In this document: in pieces, positions 16,825 through 25,974 of the stretch
Numbering within the stretch: position 1 is the stretch's first letter
Layout of the letters: the number at the start of each line of letters is the position of its first letter
Source: Cupriavidus basilensis
GTDB taxonomy: Bacteria; Pseudomonadota; Gammaproteobacteria; Burkholderiales; Burkholderiaceae
Reading direction: 5' to 3'
DNA length: 64,000 nt
Assembly (NCBI RefSeq): GCF_008801925.2
Contig: NZ_CP062804.1
Span: 2,976,001-3,040,000, forward strand
Notes under the pieces: generated by a model
The model's database searches: none
What the model was told of the DNA's origin: nothing
The model's input: the letters and a program-made list of their open reading frames with translations, nothing else
Program-made: the position numbers and the translations under genes

Positions 16825-16858
16825 GTTCTAATTGCGAACTTCAATTCGCAGAATGAAC
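16825..16858. promoter_or_regulatory. Nested inverted repeat upstream of pcaI, candidate PcaR (IclR-type) operator
   Basis: A perfectly symmetric arrangement: GTTC at 16825-16828, TGCGAA at 16833-16838, TTCGCA at 16845-16850 and GAAC at 16855-16858, with spacers of 4, 6 and 4 bases. Its centre is about 210 bp upstream of the pcaI ATG. IclR proteins of the PcaR/PcaU/PobR group bind such dyads near pca promoters, and a PcaR-like gene lies at 61630-62478 in this window. The nearby DNA is AT-rich, as expected for a promoter. The remainder of the 395-base gap 16631-17025 holds no gene. Confidence 0.6.
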
Positions 16859-17025
16859 AGGTTACACCCCCTGTCCGCGGGTGGTCAAGGCGCCGGCAAA
16901 TCGCTTGTGCGTTAGCCGGCCACAACCGTAGGGCAGTTGAAAGCTAGCTTGCCAACGGGGCCACGGCGGCCAGGAACATCGAGCAGCTTACGCTCTTCAG
17001 GCCCTGCTGAGGTGGCCCCGGGCCG

Positions 17026-20000
17026 CTACGGCAATTGCAGCTCCGCCCGGCTGCCGCCGGCCCCGGCACGGATCTCCAGGCGCACATCGATGCGCTCGCG
17101 CAGCTCGGCCACGTGGGAAATGATGCCCACCAGCCGCCCGGCATGCTGCAGGTCGATGAGTGTTCGGATGGCAAAGTCCAGGCTCTCGGGATCGAGCGTG
17201 CCGAAGCCCTCGTCGACAAACAAGGTATCGAGCTGGATCCCGCCCGCGCGCGACTGCACCACATCGGCCAGCCCCAGCGCGAGCGAGAGCGAGGCCAGGA
17301 AGCCCTCGCCTCCGGACAAGGTGTTGGCCGGGCGCGCCATGCCGGTGTCGTGGTCGAACACCTCCAGGTCCAGGCCGCCAGCGGTGCGCTGGTCGCCCTG
17401 CTGGCGCACGCGCTGCAGCTCGTACCGGTTGCGGCTCATGCGCATCAGCCGCAGCGAGGCCGCTTCCAGCACCTCGTCGAGCAAGGTGGCCAGCACGAAG
17501 CGCTGGAATGTCATGCGGCGCGGATTGTTGCCGTTGGCCACTTCGGCCAGGCGGCCGAGCACCGCGTAGCTGCGCTCGATGTCCGCGCCCTTGCTGGCCA
17601 GCGCATCCAGCCGCTGCTGGCACTGCAGCAGGTTCTCGCGGCTGCGGTGCAGGTCGGCCTGCTGCCGGACCAGCGCCTCGAGCGCGCCGGCGGCATCCGC
17701 CTGCGCCTGGCGCAGCGCGCCAAGATCCGGCGGGGCAAGGTCGCGCGCAGCGATCGCGGCGCGCTCGCGGCGATCGCCGGCCGCGGCCAGGTCGAGGTCG
17801 AAGCGATTGACCTGGGCTTCGGCCTGCTCCATCTGCACGCCCGGCATGCGCGCCTCGGCATAGGCCTGGCGGGAGACAAAGCCGGCTTGCCCCAGCGCGC
17901 TCGCGAATGCGGCGCCCGCCTGCGTCTCCCGCTTTGCGTGGGTAGCGAGGCTCGCTTGGGCGGCGGCTTGCGCGGCCAGGGCCGCTGCCAGCCCCACGCC
18001 GGCCTGCTTGTCGGCCGCCTGCGCGGCGGCCAGTGCGGCTTCGCGCGCGGCAAGGTCCTGGCGTGCCTGTGCCAGCGCAGCGGTGAGCCGCTCCGGCTCG
18101 CGCCGGTCCGGCGGCACCTGCGTGCTGGCGGCCTGCCATTCGCCCTGGAGCTTGGCGTGACGCTGACCCGCAACCTGCACAGCGGCCTCGGCGGCGCGAA
18201 TGGCCGCCTCCGCTGCCGTGAGGGCGGCTTGCTGCCGCTCAACTTCCGCGGCCAGCGGCTGGCAACGGCCGGCGGCCGCCTCTGCCGCCTGTTGCTGCTG
18301 GCGCAGCGCCTGGATGGCGCCGGCGAGCTGCTGCCTGGCCGCCGCCGGGTCTTGCGCGGCGCCGTCGGGCATGCCCACCGCTCCCGCCGCTTCGCGCATT
18401 TCATCCAGTTGTTCCTGCCGGTGCGTGGCGGCCAGCAACGCACCCTGCGCGCGGCTGGCCGCGGCCTGCGCCGCCTGGTCGGCAAGCCGTGCGGCCTCGC
18501 GGGCCAGGTCCAGTGCCTCGTCGGAGACCGGCGCATCGACGTGCCGCGCCAGTTGCGGGTGCGCGGTGCTCCCGCAGACAGCGCATGCCTGTCCATGCTG
18601 CAAGCCGGCAGCCAGCCGCGCGGCTTGCCCGGCCCGCCAGGCCTGCTCCGTCTCGCGCAGGCGCAGCAGGCTTGCCGCCTGCTGCTTGGCGGCTTGCTGC
18701 GCGGCGAGCTGGTCGGCGTCGGCCTGGCGGCGCGCTTGCTCGCACAGCGCCAGCGTGGCGGCGTATTTGTCGAGCGTGGTTGCCTGCTGCGCCAGGCCGG
18801 CCTGCTTGAGCTGGATTGTCTCCAGCCCGCGCGCGCCTTCCTGCGCCTGCGCCAGGCCGGCCTCGGCCTGGCGCAACGTGGCGGTGACTTGCTGTTGCGC
18901 CTGCAGCGCCCCGGCATGGGCCGCGCCCGCTTGCGCCTGCTGGTGTGCTGCAGCCTCCAACTCCTGCTGCAGCAGGCCGAGCCGCTGTGCCTGCGGCAAC
19001 ATGGCCTCCAGCTCCGTCACTTGTTTTTGCGCCGCCTGGCGCTCGCCGGCACGGGCCGCTTCGGCCTCAAGCCCCGCCGCGGCGGTGGCCGAGACGGCGG
19101 CGCACTCGGCAGACCGCGCGCTTGCCGCGGCCAGCGCTTGCTGTGCCTGCTGGTGTTCCTGCACGGCCTGCCCCAGATGCTGCTCGAACGGCTGCACCTG
19201 CATGGCACGGCGTGCGGCCTGCAACCGCTGGCGCTGCGCCTCCATCTCGGGGCGCTGCGCCATCAGCGCGGCATGGGCCGCCTCGGTATCGCGCTGCTCC
19301 CGCAGGCGGGTATCCGTCTGCTCGCCCTGCCGGGTTGCCAGTGTGGCCGCCTCCAGCACGGTACGCGCGGCCACATCGCGCTGCTGCAGTTCGGCCAACT
19401 GGGCCTGCAACCCCGCAGCCTGCGCCCGCAGCGCGTCCACGGACTCCAGTTGATACTGCTGCAGCAACGCCGTCTGCTCGATGCGCAGGCGCTCGGCTTC
19501 CTGGCGGATGCCGGCCGCCTGCCCCTTGAGCAGTTCCTCCACGCGCCGGTACAGCTCGGTGCGGAACAGTCGCTCGAGGATGGCCTGGCGGCTCTTGGAA
19601 TCCGCCGTGAGCAATTCGCGAAAGCGCCCCTGCGGCAGCACGATCACCTGGCGGAACTGGCTGCTGTCAAAGCCCAGCAGGTTGCGCACAAAGTCATCGA
19701 CCTTGTTGGGCTGGCTCGCCTTGCTGGTCCAGCCCGCGTCGCCCATGACATCAAGCTGGGCCTTGGGCGTTTCCTTGACGGTGCCCTCGCCACGCAGCTT
19801 CGGCCGCTCCTGCGCGGGCGAACGCGTGGCCAGGTAGCGCTGGCCACCCAGGCTGAACTCGAACGTCACCTCCGTGCGCAGGGCAGGATCGGCGTTGGCG
19901 CTGCGCATGTCCTGCGCACTGCGCTCGCCGCCGGAGGTGTCGCCGTAGAGCGCAAAGCAGATCGCGTCGAGCAGGGTGGTCTTGCCCGCGCCGGTGGGGC

Positions 20001-20103
20001 CGTGGATCAGGAAGAAAGCCCGCTCCCCGAGCCGGGTGAAGTCGATTTCCTCGCTGGCGGCGAACGGGCCGAAGGCTTGCAGTTTCAGGCGCAGCGGTCT
20101 CAT
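17026..20103 (-). CDS. sbcC: Exonuclease SbcCD, SMC-like ATPase subunit SbcC (Rad50-like)
   Basis: A 1025-residue SMC/Rad50-type ATPase. Walker A is HGPTGAGKTTLLDAI (about residues 33-47). The ABC signature is ANTLSGGEGFLASLSLALGL and Walker B is LDTLFVDEGFGTLDPESLD near the C-terminus. Between them lie very long Ala/Gln/Arg-rich coiled coils interrupted at about residue 509 by the zinc-hook CAVC, which dimerises SbcC through a metal. With SbcD it cleaves hairpins and DNA ends, helps restart replication and removes palindromes. ATG 20103 overlaps the sbcD stop by 4 bp, so the two are translationally coupled. Length fits the family. Confidence 0.97.
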   Translation of the reverse strand: MRPLRLKLQAFGPFAASEEIDFTRLGERAFFLIHGPTGAGKTTLLDAICFALYGDTSGGERSAQDMRSANADPALRTEVTFEFSLGGQRYLATRSPAQERPKLRGEGTVKETPKAQLDVMGDAGWTSKASQPNKVDDFVRNLLGFDSSQFRQVIVLPQGRFRELLTADSKSRQAILERLFRTELYRRVEELLKGQAAGIRQEAERLRIEQTALLQQYQLESVDALRAQAAGLQAQLAELQQRDVAARTVLEAATLATRQGEQTDTRLREQRDTEAAHAALMAQRPEMEAQRQRLQAARRAMQVQPFEQHLGQAVQEHQQAQQALAAASARSAECAAVSATAAAGLEAEAARAGERQAAQKQVTELEAMLPQAQRLGLLQQELEAAAHQQAQAGAAHAGALQAQQQVTATLRQAEAGLAQAQEGARGLETIQLKQAGLAQQATTLDKYAATLALCEQARRQADADQLAAQQAAKQQAASLLRLRETEQAWRAGQAARLAAGLQHGQACAVCGSTAHPQLARHVDAPVSDEALDLAREAARLADQAAQAAASRAQGALLAATHRQEQLDEMREAAGAVGMPDGAAQDPAAARQQLAGAIQALRQQQQAAEAAAGRCQPLAAEVERQQAALTAAEAAIRAAEAAVQVAGQRHAKLQGEWQAASTQVPPDRREPERLTAALAQARQDLAAREAALAAAQAADKQAGVGLAAALAAQAAAQASLATHAKRETQAGAAFASALGQAGFVSRQAYAEARMPGVQMEQAEAQVNRFDLDLAAAGDRRERAAIAARDLAPPDLGALRQAQADAAGALEALVRQQADLHRSRENLLQCQQRLDALASKGADIERSYAVLGRLAEVANGNNPRRMTFQRFVLATLLDEVLEAASLRLMRMSRNRYELQRVRQQGDQRTAGGLDLEVFDHDTGMARPANTLSGGEGFLASLSLALGLADVVQSRAGGIQLDTLFVDEGFGTLDPESLDFAIRTLIDLQHAGRLVGIISHVAELRERIDVRLEIRAGAGGSRAELQLP

Positions 20104-21245
20104 GCGGACTCCCGGTCTGCGCGGGCAATGCCCTCAAGCACCTGGTCGAGCACGCGGCGCTTGTCTTCGTCCAGCTCTTCGTCCGCCACCTCCTTGAAGA
20201 AGTTGGCGAACAGCTCGCCGGTATCGAGCTGACGCAGGCGCTGGCCCGCCGCCCCGGCCTCGCCCGTGCGCGCCAGCACGGCGCGCTCGATGGCGAGCGC
20301 ATTGGGATAAGCCTGGCGCAGGCGCGCCATCGGATCGAGCAAGGCGCCATTGTCGGTCAACACCGCGTGGATGTAGTCATCGCGCCGCGGGTCTGCCGCG
20401 CCTTGCGCCAGCAGGTCGGCCAGTTGCCCTTCGACGATGCGCAGGTCGCGCCGGGGCGACAGCGCAATCGGCTCGATGCTGACCGCGCCATCGGCCGCCA
20501 GCTCGATCATCGAGACCGACTTGGCATGCGTGACTTCGGACAGCGAGTACTTCAGCAAGGAGCCGGCGTAGTGGATGCGCTGGCTGAAGGTCTGCGGGCG
20601 ATGCAGGTGACCAAGCGCGACCAGGTCGAAGCCGTCGAACACGCTGGCGGCAACGGCGCCGCTGCCGCCAACCGACAGGGGCCGCTCGGATTCGCTGGCC
20701 TCGCCACCGATCACGAAAGCGTGGGCCACCACCACTGAGCGCGCCTGCGCCGGATGGCTGGCGCGGATCGCGTCCAGGCGCGCCGCCAACGCGGCCTCGT
20801 GCCCGGGCAGTTCCATGTCGAAGGCGTCGCGCACGGTTGCGGGCTCGGCATAGGGCAAGGCGTAGATCCGTACTTCGCCATGGGCATCGGACAAGGTCAC
20901 GCAGGTGGCATCGCGCTCGGTGATGCCGGCCACGTGCAAACCCTGCGCCGTCAACAGCCGCGCGCCGAAACCTAGCCGCTGGGCGCTGTCGTGATTGCCC
21001 GCGATCATCACCACCGGAATGCCGGCCTCCACCACGATGCGGGCCAGCACGTCGTCCAGCAGCGCCACGGCCTCGGGCGGCGGCACCGCGCGGTCATACA
21101 CGTCGCCGGCGATCAGCACCGCATCCGGCCGGCGCTCGCGCACCAGCGCAACGAATTGGTCAAGCACCCAGGCCTGGTCTTCAAGCAGGCTGCGCGCATG
21201 GAATACGCGCCCGAGATGCCAGTCGGCAGTGTGAAGAAAACGCAA
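20100..21245 (-). CDS. sbcD: Exonuclease SbcCD nuclease subunit SbcD (Mre11-like)
   Basis: A 381-residue metallophosphatase-fold nuclease. The metal-binding motifs appear in order: MRFLHTADWHLGR (D-x-H), IAGDVYDRAVPP (G-D-x-x-D), VMIAGNHDSAQRL (G-N-H-D), VVAHAFVIGG and VALGHLHRPQ (G-H-x-H). It provides the Mn-dependent 3'-5' exonuclease and endonuclease activity of the SbcCD complex. It is the first gene of the sbcDC pair and faces the stress-tolerance gene at 21459, with a 213-bp shared promoter region. Nothing looks unusual. Confidence 0.97.
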   Translation of the reverse strand: MRFLHTADWHLGRVFHARSLLEDQAWVLDQFVALVRERRPDAVLIAGDVYDRAVPPPEAVALLDDVLARIVVEAGIPVVMIAGNHDSAQRLGFGARLLTAQGLHVAGITERDATCVTLSDAHGEVRIYALPYAEPATVRDAFDMELPGHEAALAARLDAIRASHPAQARSVVVAHAFVIGGEASESERPLSVGGSGAVAASVFDGFDLVALGHLHRPQTFSQRIHYAGSLLKYSLSEVTHAKSVSMIELAADGAVSIEPIALSPRRDLRIVEGQLADLLAQGAADPRRDDYIHAVLTDNGALLDPMARLRQAYPNALAIERAVLARTGEAGAAGQRLRQLDTGELFANFFKEVADEELDEDKRRVLDQVLEGIARADRESA

Positions 21246-21458
21246 TGTGAATCCCTAGCAGTGTGTGGACGGCCCGCAGCGGACCGCGGCGGCAAGCGCC
21301 ATCATAACGTTGCCCAGCCGTCATTCAGCTTCGGTTCAGCCGGCACTCTCCACAATAGGCGCCGAGCCAGTGCAAAAGCACCGCCTCCGGCACTACGGGC
21401 TGGCCAGGTTGCCGCCCCCCCCAGCCGCTATGTTTCAACCAGACCTGAGAGAGAAACC

Positions 21459-21803
21459 ATGAAACGCATCCTGATCGCGGCAGCACTGACGGCTACGGCC
21501 GCATTGGCACAAGCACAGTACGTGGGCCCAACCACGGTTCCAACGACCACCGTCAAGGCGTTGACGGAGCAAGGCAAGGATGACCAGCACGCCGTGCTTC
21601 GCGGACAGATCATCAGCGGCGTAGGCCACGAGCTTTACCAGTTCGACGACGGCACCGGCCAGATCCGGATCAAGATCGACAAAAAGCTGTGGCCTGCCGG
21701 AAAGCCGGTGGACGCAACCACCAAAGTGGAACTGCTGGGCGAATACGACAAGCAGCTCTTCGGCGACTCCAAGTTCAAGGTCAAGCAGATCCGCATTCTT
21801 TGA
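21459..21803 (+). CDS. NirD/YgiW/YdeI family periplasmic stress-tolerance protein (BOF domain)
   Basis: A 114-residue secreted protein. A signal peptide (MKRILIAAALTATAALAQA) is followed by a mature OB-fold domain: VKALTEQGKDDQHAVLRGQI, YQFDDGTGQIRIKIDKKLW, VELLGEYDKQLFGDSKFKVK and the terminal strand QIRIL. This order matches the bacterial OB-fold (BOF) family of YgiW and YdeI in E. coli, linked to tolerance of peroxide, acid, metals and antimicrobial peptides. GAGAGAG precedes the ATG, and the true start is well inside a longer open frame. It is a single gene, convergent with a Bug gene. Confidence 0.93.
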   Translation: MKRILIAAALTATAALAQAQYVGPTTVPTTTVKALTEQGKDDQHAVLRGQIISGVGHELYQFDDGTGQIRIKIDKKLWPAGKPVDATTKVELLGEYDKQLFGDSKFKVKQIRIL

Positions 21804-21819
21804 TGCACGGCGCTAAAAC

Positions 21820-21854
21820 GGCGATGCCCGGGCCGTAAGCACCCGGGCATCGCC
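21820..21854. terminator. Hairpin between convergent genes
   Basis: GGCGATGCCCGGG at 21820-21832 pairs with 21842-21854 (13 bp, 9-base loop). There is no T tract, so its strength as a terminator is uncertain. It starts 16 bp beyond the plus-strand stop. Confidence 0.6.
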
Positions 21855-21884
21855 GTACTGACGTCTGGAAGCCTGGATTCCGGA

Positions 21885-22874
21885 TTATTCCTGGATATTG
21901 GCTTCGCTCACGATCTTGCGGTACGACTCGGTTTCCTTGGCAATGAAGCTGCGAAACGCGGCGGCGTCCTTGGCATCGATATCGACACCCGATTCGGACA
22001 GCTTGCTCTTCACTTCCGGCGCGTTGATGGCGCGAGCCAGTGCGTCCGTCAGCTTGTCGGTCACCGCCTTGGGCGTGTTGGCCGGCGCGAACAAGCCAAA
22101 CCACAGGCGCATGTCCACATTGGCCAGGGTCTTGTTCTCTGCCAGTGCCGGGATATTGGGCGCGGCATGCGAGCGCGTGGCCGAGGTCACGCCAATCGCT
22201 TGCAGCTTGCCCGACTTGATCTGCGGCAGCGCCGTCGACAGCACCAGCACGCCCAGCTCGATCTGGTTTGCCATCAGGTCGGCGATGGCCGGCGCGCCGC
22301 CCTTGTACGGCACGTGGGTCATATCAACCTTGCTGGCGCCGCGGATCAGCTCTCCCGACAGATGCAGCGGCGTGCCGATGCCCGAGGTGCCGTAGTTCAC
22401 CGGCTTCTTGCTCTTGGCCAGCGCCAGGAAACCCGCCACGCCCTGGATGCCGGAATGCGCGCCGGACACCAGCACCATGGGCTGCGAGCCCACCATGCGC
22501 AAGGGCACGAGATCCCGCTGGCCGTCGTACTTGATCTTCGGGTTGGTCAGCTTGGCGATCGAGATTTCGCTGTTGGAACCCAGCAGCAACGTATAGCCGT
22601 CGGCTGGCGCATTGATGGTCTTGAGCGCGCCGATGGTGCCGCTGGCGCCCGGCGCATTGTCCACCACCACCGATACACCCAGGTCCTGGCCAAGGCGCTG
22701 GCTTAGCACGCGCGCCACCAGGTCGTTGCTGCCGCCGGCGGCATAGGGCACGACGATGGTAATGGGCCGGTCCGGATAGCCGGCGGCCTGGGCAGGCGCT
22801 ACGGCCAGGGTCAGCGTGGCGGTCGTAACGATCGTGACGGCGGCGGACAGCGCCGTGGCGAGGGACTTCTTCAT
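21885..22874 (-). CDS. Bug family (TctC-type) periplasmic solute-binding receptor
   Basis: A 329-residue secreted receptor. The signal peptide runs through MKKSLATALSAAVTIVTTAT to the Ala-Gln-Ala-Ala site; the mature protein starts GYPDRPITIVVPYAAGGSND. DNAPGASGTIGALKTI, HVPYKGGAPAIADLMANQIE and IGVTSATRSHAAPNIPALAE are typical Bug stretches. AAAGGA lies five bases before ATG 22874, which fixes the start inside a longer open frame. It is divergent from an XRE-type regulator at 23249, and a palindrome lies between, so regulator and receptor probably form a ligand-responsive unit. The ligand is unknown. Confidence 0.95.
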   Translation of the reverse strand: MKKSLATALSAAVTIVTTATLTLAVAPAQAAGYPDRPITIVVPYAAGGSNDLVARVLSQRLGQDLGVSVVVDNAPGASGTIGALKTINAPADGYTLLLGSNSEISIAKLTNPKIKYDGQRDLVPLRMVGSQPMVLVSGAHSGIQGVAGFLALAKSKKPVNYGTSGIGTPLHLSGELIRGASKVDMTHVPYKGGAPAIADLMANQIELGVLVLSTALPQIKSGKLQAIGVTSATRSHAAPNIPALAENKTLANVDMRLWFGLFAPANTPKAVTDKLTDALARAINAPEVKSKLSESGVDIDAKDAAAFRSFIAKETESYRKIVSEANIQE

Positions 22875-22996
22875 CGGATTCCTTTTTCTGGCGCCTGAGG
22901 CGCTCCTTTGGTGTGGCAAGCGTGATGCGGGAAACCAGCGGATTGCCGGCCTCATGATGCGGATCGCAATATACATGCCATCCAAAAAACTAGCCA

Positions 22997-23014
22997 AGTC
23001 TCGTTTACGAGACT
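22997..23014. promoter_or_regulatory. Palindrome between the divergent Bug and XRE genes, candidate operator
   Basis: AGTCTCG at 22997-23003 and CGAGACT at 23008-23014 flank a TTTA centre, a perfect 7-bp dyad in AT-rich DNA 123 bp upstream of the Bug start. It suits a helix-turn-helix dimer such as the divergent regulator. Nothing else clear is seen in the 374-base gap 22875-23248. Confidence 0.55.
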
Positions 23015-23248
23015 GTACGCGCATTAACGCCGTCGTCATGCACCACAATCGGGCATCAAAGGCATATTGATGCACAAAATGCGGTGGATCCGGATCATGC
23101 GGCTGTGATGGGTATATCGTCCGGAGGCACGGATGCCTTGAACGCGGGGAAGCGCGGCGGCATGGCGTTCCGACACGATGCTTCTCTCGCCATCCGGCCA
23201 CGGCCCATGCTAGGATGGGCCTTGTCTTCTTTTTGAGATTCCCCGAGG

Positions 23249-24133
23249 ATGGACGCTCCGCTCGCTGCCGGCCCAATGGTTGATTTCGTTGAAATCGGCA
23301 ATCGCCTGCGCGCGTACCGTCTGGGCGCGGGGATGCGCGCGGAAGCCATCGCCGAACAGCTCGGCGTATCGCGGGCCGCGATCTATCGCATGGAAAAGGG
23401 TGACATCGTCAAGATCGAGACCCTTGGCCGACTCGCCCAGTTGCTCGGCACCTCGCTGGCTTCCATGCTGGGGGTCGAGTCCGAGTACTACTCCTCGGCC
23501 GTGGCGTATATCGAGCGCATGCGCCAGCTCGAGCATGGCGCAACGCGCATCCTGGCCCATTTCGAACCGATCTCCTACCTGCTGACCTCGCCCGATTACG
23601 CCGGCCACCTGCGCCAGATGCTGGCGGAGAGCCCGCAGCCGGCGCCAGCCGCAACCATCGACGCCTTGCTGGACCTGCTGGAAGAGCGCAAGCAATCGTT
23701 CGCGCGCAGCGTGCCGCCCATCACCAGCCTGATCGACCTGCGCTCGCTGGAGCGCTTCGTGCATTTTGGCCTGGTGGGACGGCTGGACCTCCCGCCCGCG
23801 GTGCGCATGGAGCGCTCGCTGGCAGCCCGGCGCGAGATCGAGCGCGTGATCGACCTGCTGGACGCGCAGCCCATCGGCCTGCAGATCGGCATCGTCGACG
23901 GCAGCATGCCCAACGTGACCTTCCAGGTCTTCGAGCGGCCCGGCAAGGCATATGTGGCCACCAGCCCATTTCGTTTCGGCGAATTTCCCAACGTGTCCAC
24001 CGGCATCGCCACCGTGACCGCAGCGCCCGAGGCGGTACGGCTTTACACCACCATGGTCAATGACCTATGGCAACGCGCCTACAAGGGGCGCGATGGCGCC
24101 GCGCTGCTGCGGCGCATGTTGAACAGCGTATGA
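23249..24133 (+). CDS. XRE-type helix-turn-helix transcriptional regulator with a large C-terminal domain
   Basis: A 294-residue protein. Residues 12-65 form a Cro/C1-type helix-turn-helix (FVEIGNRLRAYRLGAGMRAE, AIAEQLGVSRAAIYRMEKGD, LGRLAQLLGTSLASMLG). The remaining 230 residues are not a cupin; helical stretches (YSSAVAYIERMRQLEHGATR, RMERSLAARREIERVIDLL) lead into a beta-rich end (IGLQIGIVDGSMPNVTFQVF). This part may sense a ligand or mediate oligomerisation. ATG 23249 has GAGG immediately before it; ATG 23276 is an alternative. Being divergent from a Bug receptor, it probably controls that gene and itself. Confidence 0.9.
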   Translation: MDAPLAAGPMVDFVEIGNRLRAYRLGAGMRAEAIAEQLGVSRAAIYRMEKGDIVKIETLGRLAQLLGTSLASMLGVESEYYSSAVAYIERMRQLEHGATRILAHFEPISYLLTSPDYAGHLRQMLAESPQPAPAATIDALLDLLEERKQSFARSVPPITSLIDLRSLERFVHFGLVGRLDLPPAVRMERSLAARREIERVIDLLDAQPIGLQIGIVDGSMPNVTFQVFERPGKAYVATSPFRFGEFPNVSTGIATVTAAPEAVRLYTTMVNDLWQRAYKGRDGAALLRRMLNSV

Positions 24134-24205
24134 GCGGGCGCGATCCGCCATGCAGCCATTTTCATTTGATCTACCGAACCCGTTTTCACTAACCGATATT
24201 GCGCC

Positions 24206-24532
24206 ATGACGCTTGAAACCACCCTCCAGCAATTCCAGGATTCGCTCCCCGGCACCGACGCTTTCGTGACGGTGAAGAAAGCCACGCGCGAGCTGATCGA
24301 CACCGACCCCGCACACGCCGCGGCCTACTTCCTGCTGTACGGCTTCGCGCGCTCGTACGTGCTGCTGTACGAGGACCAGGCAGTGACCATGGACTTTGCC
24401 GAAGCCGCCAAGCAGGAACTGCTCGGCTACATGCAAGGCATTGCGCGCACGCTGCACGGCGAGAGCGCCGCGCTGCTGGCGGAAATGAACCGCATCGTCA
24501 GCGCTTACCAGGGCGGCAAGAAGACGTTCTGA
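24206..24532 (+). CDS. Conserved hypothetical helical protein (108 aa)
   Basis: I do not recognise this family. It is predicted mainly alpha-helical and soluble, with TTLQQFQDSLPGTDAFVTVK at the N-terminus, an aromatic middle (AAAYFLLYGFARSYVLLYED) and a helical end (QELLGYMQGIARTLHGESAA, LLAEMNRIVSAYQGGKK). No signal peptide or catalytic motif is visible. It begins 72 bp after the XRE gene on the same strand and may be cotranscribed with it, and is convergent with the sigma-54 regulator gene at the end of the Tad locus. Confidence 0.8.
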   Translation: MTLETTLQQFQDSLPGTDAFVTVKKATRELIDTDPAHAAAYFLLYGFARSYVLLYEDQAVTMDFAEAAKQELLGYMQGIARTLHGESAALLAEMNRIVSAYQGGKKTF

Positions 24533-24565
24533 GGCGCAGCGCCCCCGTGCCATGACGGGGACAAT

Positions 24566-25936
24566 TCACGCCGGCTCGGCCTCGTTGTCGGCGATCTGGA
24601 ACTTGCGCATCTTCTCCCACAGCACCTTGCGGCTGATGCCCAGGCTGGCCGCCGTGTCCTGGCGCCGCCAGCTATTGGCATCCAGCGCGGCCACAATGCG
24701 GCGGCGCTCCTCGGTCTCGCCGCGCCAGTCGGCCGTGCGCTCGCTGCTATCGAACGCACCCGGGCGCAGGCTGCGGAACAAAGGCCGGATCCGCGCCTCG
24801 TCCCAATGCCCGGTCTGCTGCACGGTAATGCCGATGCGCTCAGCCAGGTTGCGCAGCTCGCGCACATTCCCCGTGAAGAACGCCGTGCCCACCGCACCTT
24901 TGAGCCAGTCAGGCACGGGCGGCAATGCGTCCAGGCCTGAGGCCCCGAGCATCTGCTTGAGGAACGACACCAGCAACGCCACCTTATCGACGGCGCCCCG
25001 CTCCTCCAGGCTGGGCAGCCGCAGCTCGATCACCGCCAGCCGGAAGTACAGGTCCGCACGGAAGCGGCCCTGCGACACGGCCTCGCGCAGATCCTTGTTG
25101 GTGGCCGCGACCAGGCGGAAATCCAGCTTGACCGGCATGGTCGAGCCCAGCCGGGTCAGCGCGCTCTCCTCCAGCACGCGCAGCAGCTTGACCTGCTGGA
25201 ACAGCGGCAGGTCACCGATTTCATCCAGGAACAGCGTGCCGCCGTTGGCCTGCTCGAAGAAGCCGCGGTGCGCAAACATGGCGCCGGTAAACGCGCCCTT
25301 GGCATGGCCGAAGAACTGCGACTCGAACAAGCCATCGGGAATCGCTCCGCAATTCACGGCAACGAACGGCCCCTTGCCATAGATGTTGTTGCGCTCGTGA
25401 AAGCGCCGCGCGATCCGCTCCTTGCCCGCGCCGGTCTCGCCATACAGCATCACGTTGCTGTTGAAATCCGCGAAGGTCTCCACCTGCGACAGGAACTGCT
25501 GCATGGCGGGCGACTCCGCCACCAGATCCGCCACCGCGTTTGCCGGCTCGGCTGTCGCCAGCAACTGCGGCAGCAGCTTGCCGATCTGGTTGCGCAGGTC
25601 AGGCCCCGTGAAATCGTCGGCCAAGATATGCGCATACTCGGCGGGAAAGCGCCCCGGATCCGTCTCGCGCCCCGGCGCCGCCACCCACACCACGGGCATG
25701 CCGTGGGCGGCTTCCCAGTCCAGCGCGGTGAACTTCGCCGCGCCGATCACCGAGACACTGATGACCGCCACGCACGGCTTGAGCCGCGGCTCCGCGGGCA
25801 AGGCCTCCAGCGCGCCGGCGCGAATCACGTCCACGCCGAGCGGCGACAGGAAGCGCGACACACGATCGGCAATGTCAGACTTGCCTTCCCATACATATAC
25901 TTCAAGGCTCTCGTAAGCCCAGCGATCTGTCTTCAT
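24566..25936 (-). CDS. Sigma-54-dependent enhancer-binding regulator with a pseudo-receiver domain
   Basis: A 456-residue regulator. Residues 1-130 look like a receiver fold ([40 protein letters not shown]) but without a clear acidic pocket and phospho-Asp, so control by phosphorylation is doubtful. The AAA+ domain (about 140-370) is complete: Walker [17 protein letters not shown], the sigma-54 contact loop KGAFTGAM, Walker [14 protein letters not shown] and [18 protein letters not shown] Fis-type helix-turn-helix ends the protein ([20 protein letters not shown]). It lies 38 bp after tadG on the same strand, so it probably controls the Tad locus or is expressed with it. Confidence 0.95.
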   Translation of the reverse strand: MKTDRWAYESLEVYVWEGKSDIADRVSRFLSPLGVDVIRAGALEALPAEPRLKPCVAVISVSVIGAAKFTALDWEAAHGMPVVWVAAPGRETDPGRFPAEYAHILADDFTGPDLRNQIGKLLPQLLATAEPANAVADLVAESPAMQQFLSQVETFADFNSNVMLYGETGAGKERIARRFHERNNIYGKGPFVAVNCGAIPDGLFESQFFGHAKGAFTGAMFAHRGFFEQANGGTLFLDEIGDLPLFQQVKLLRVLEESALTRLGSTMPVKLDFRLVAATNKDLREAVSQGRFRADLYFRLAVIELRLPSLEERGAVDKVALLVSFLKQMLGASGLDALPPVPDWLKGAVGTAFFTGNVRELRNLAERIGITVQQTGHWDEARIRPLFRSLRPGAFDSSERTADWRGETEERRRIVAALDANSWRRQDTAASLGISRKVLWEKMRKFQIADNEAEPA

Positions 25937-25974
25937 CTGTCTTCCGCCGTATAGCGATTAGCCTGCTGCATGGC

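Noticed and set aside
17035..20232. Very long plus-strand open frame opposite sbcC
   Set aside because: It is antisense to sbcC, whose Walker, signature and zinc-hook motifs are intact. The plus-strand product is low-complexity Gln/Leu/Arg-rich, as expected from codon bias in GC-rich DNA.
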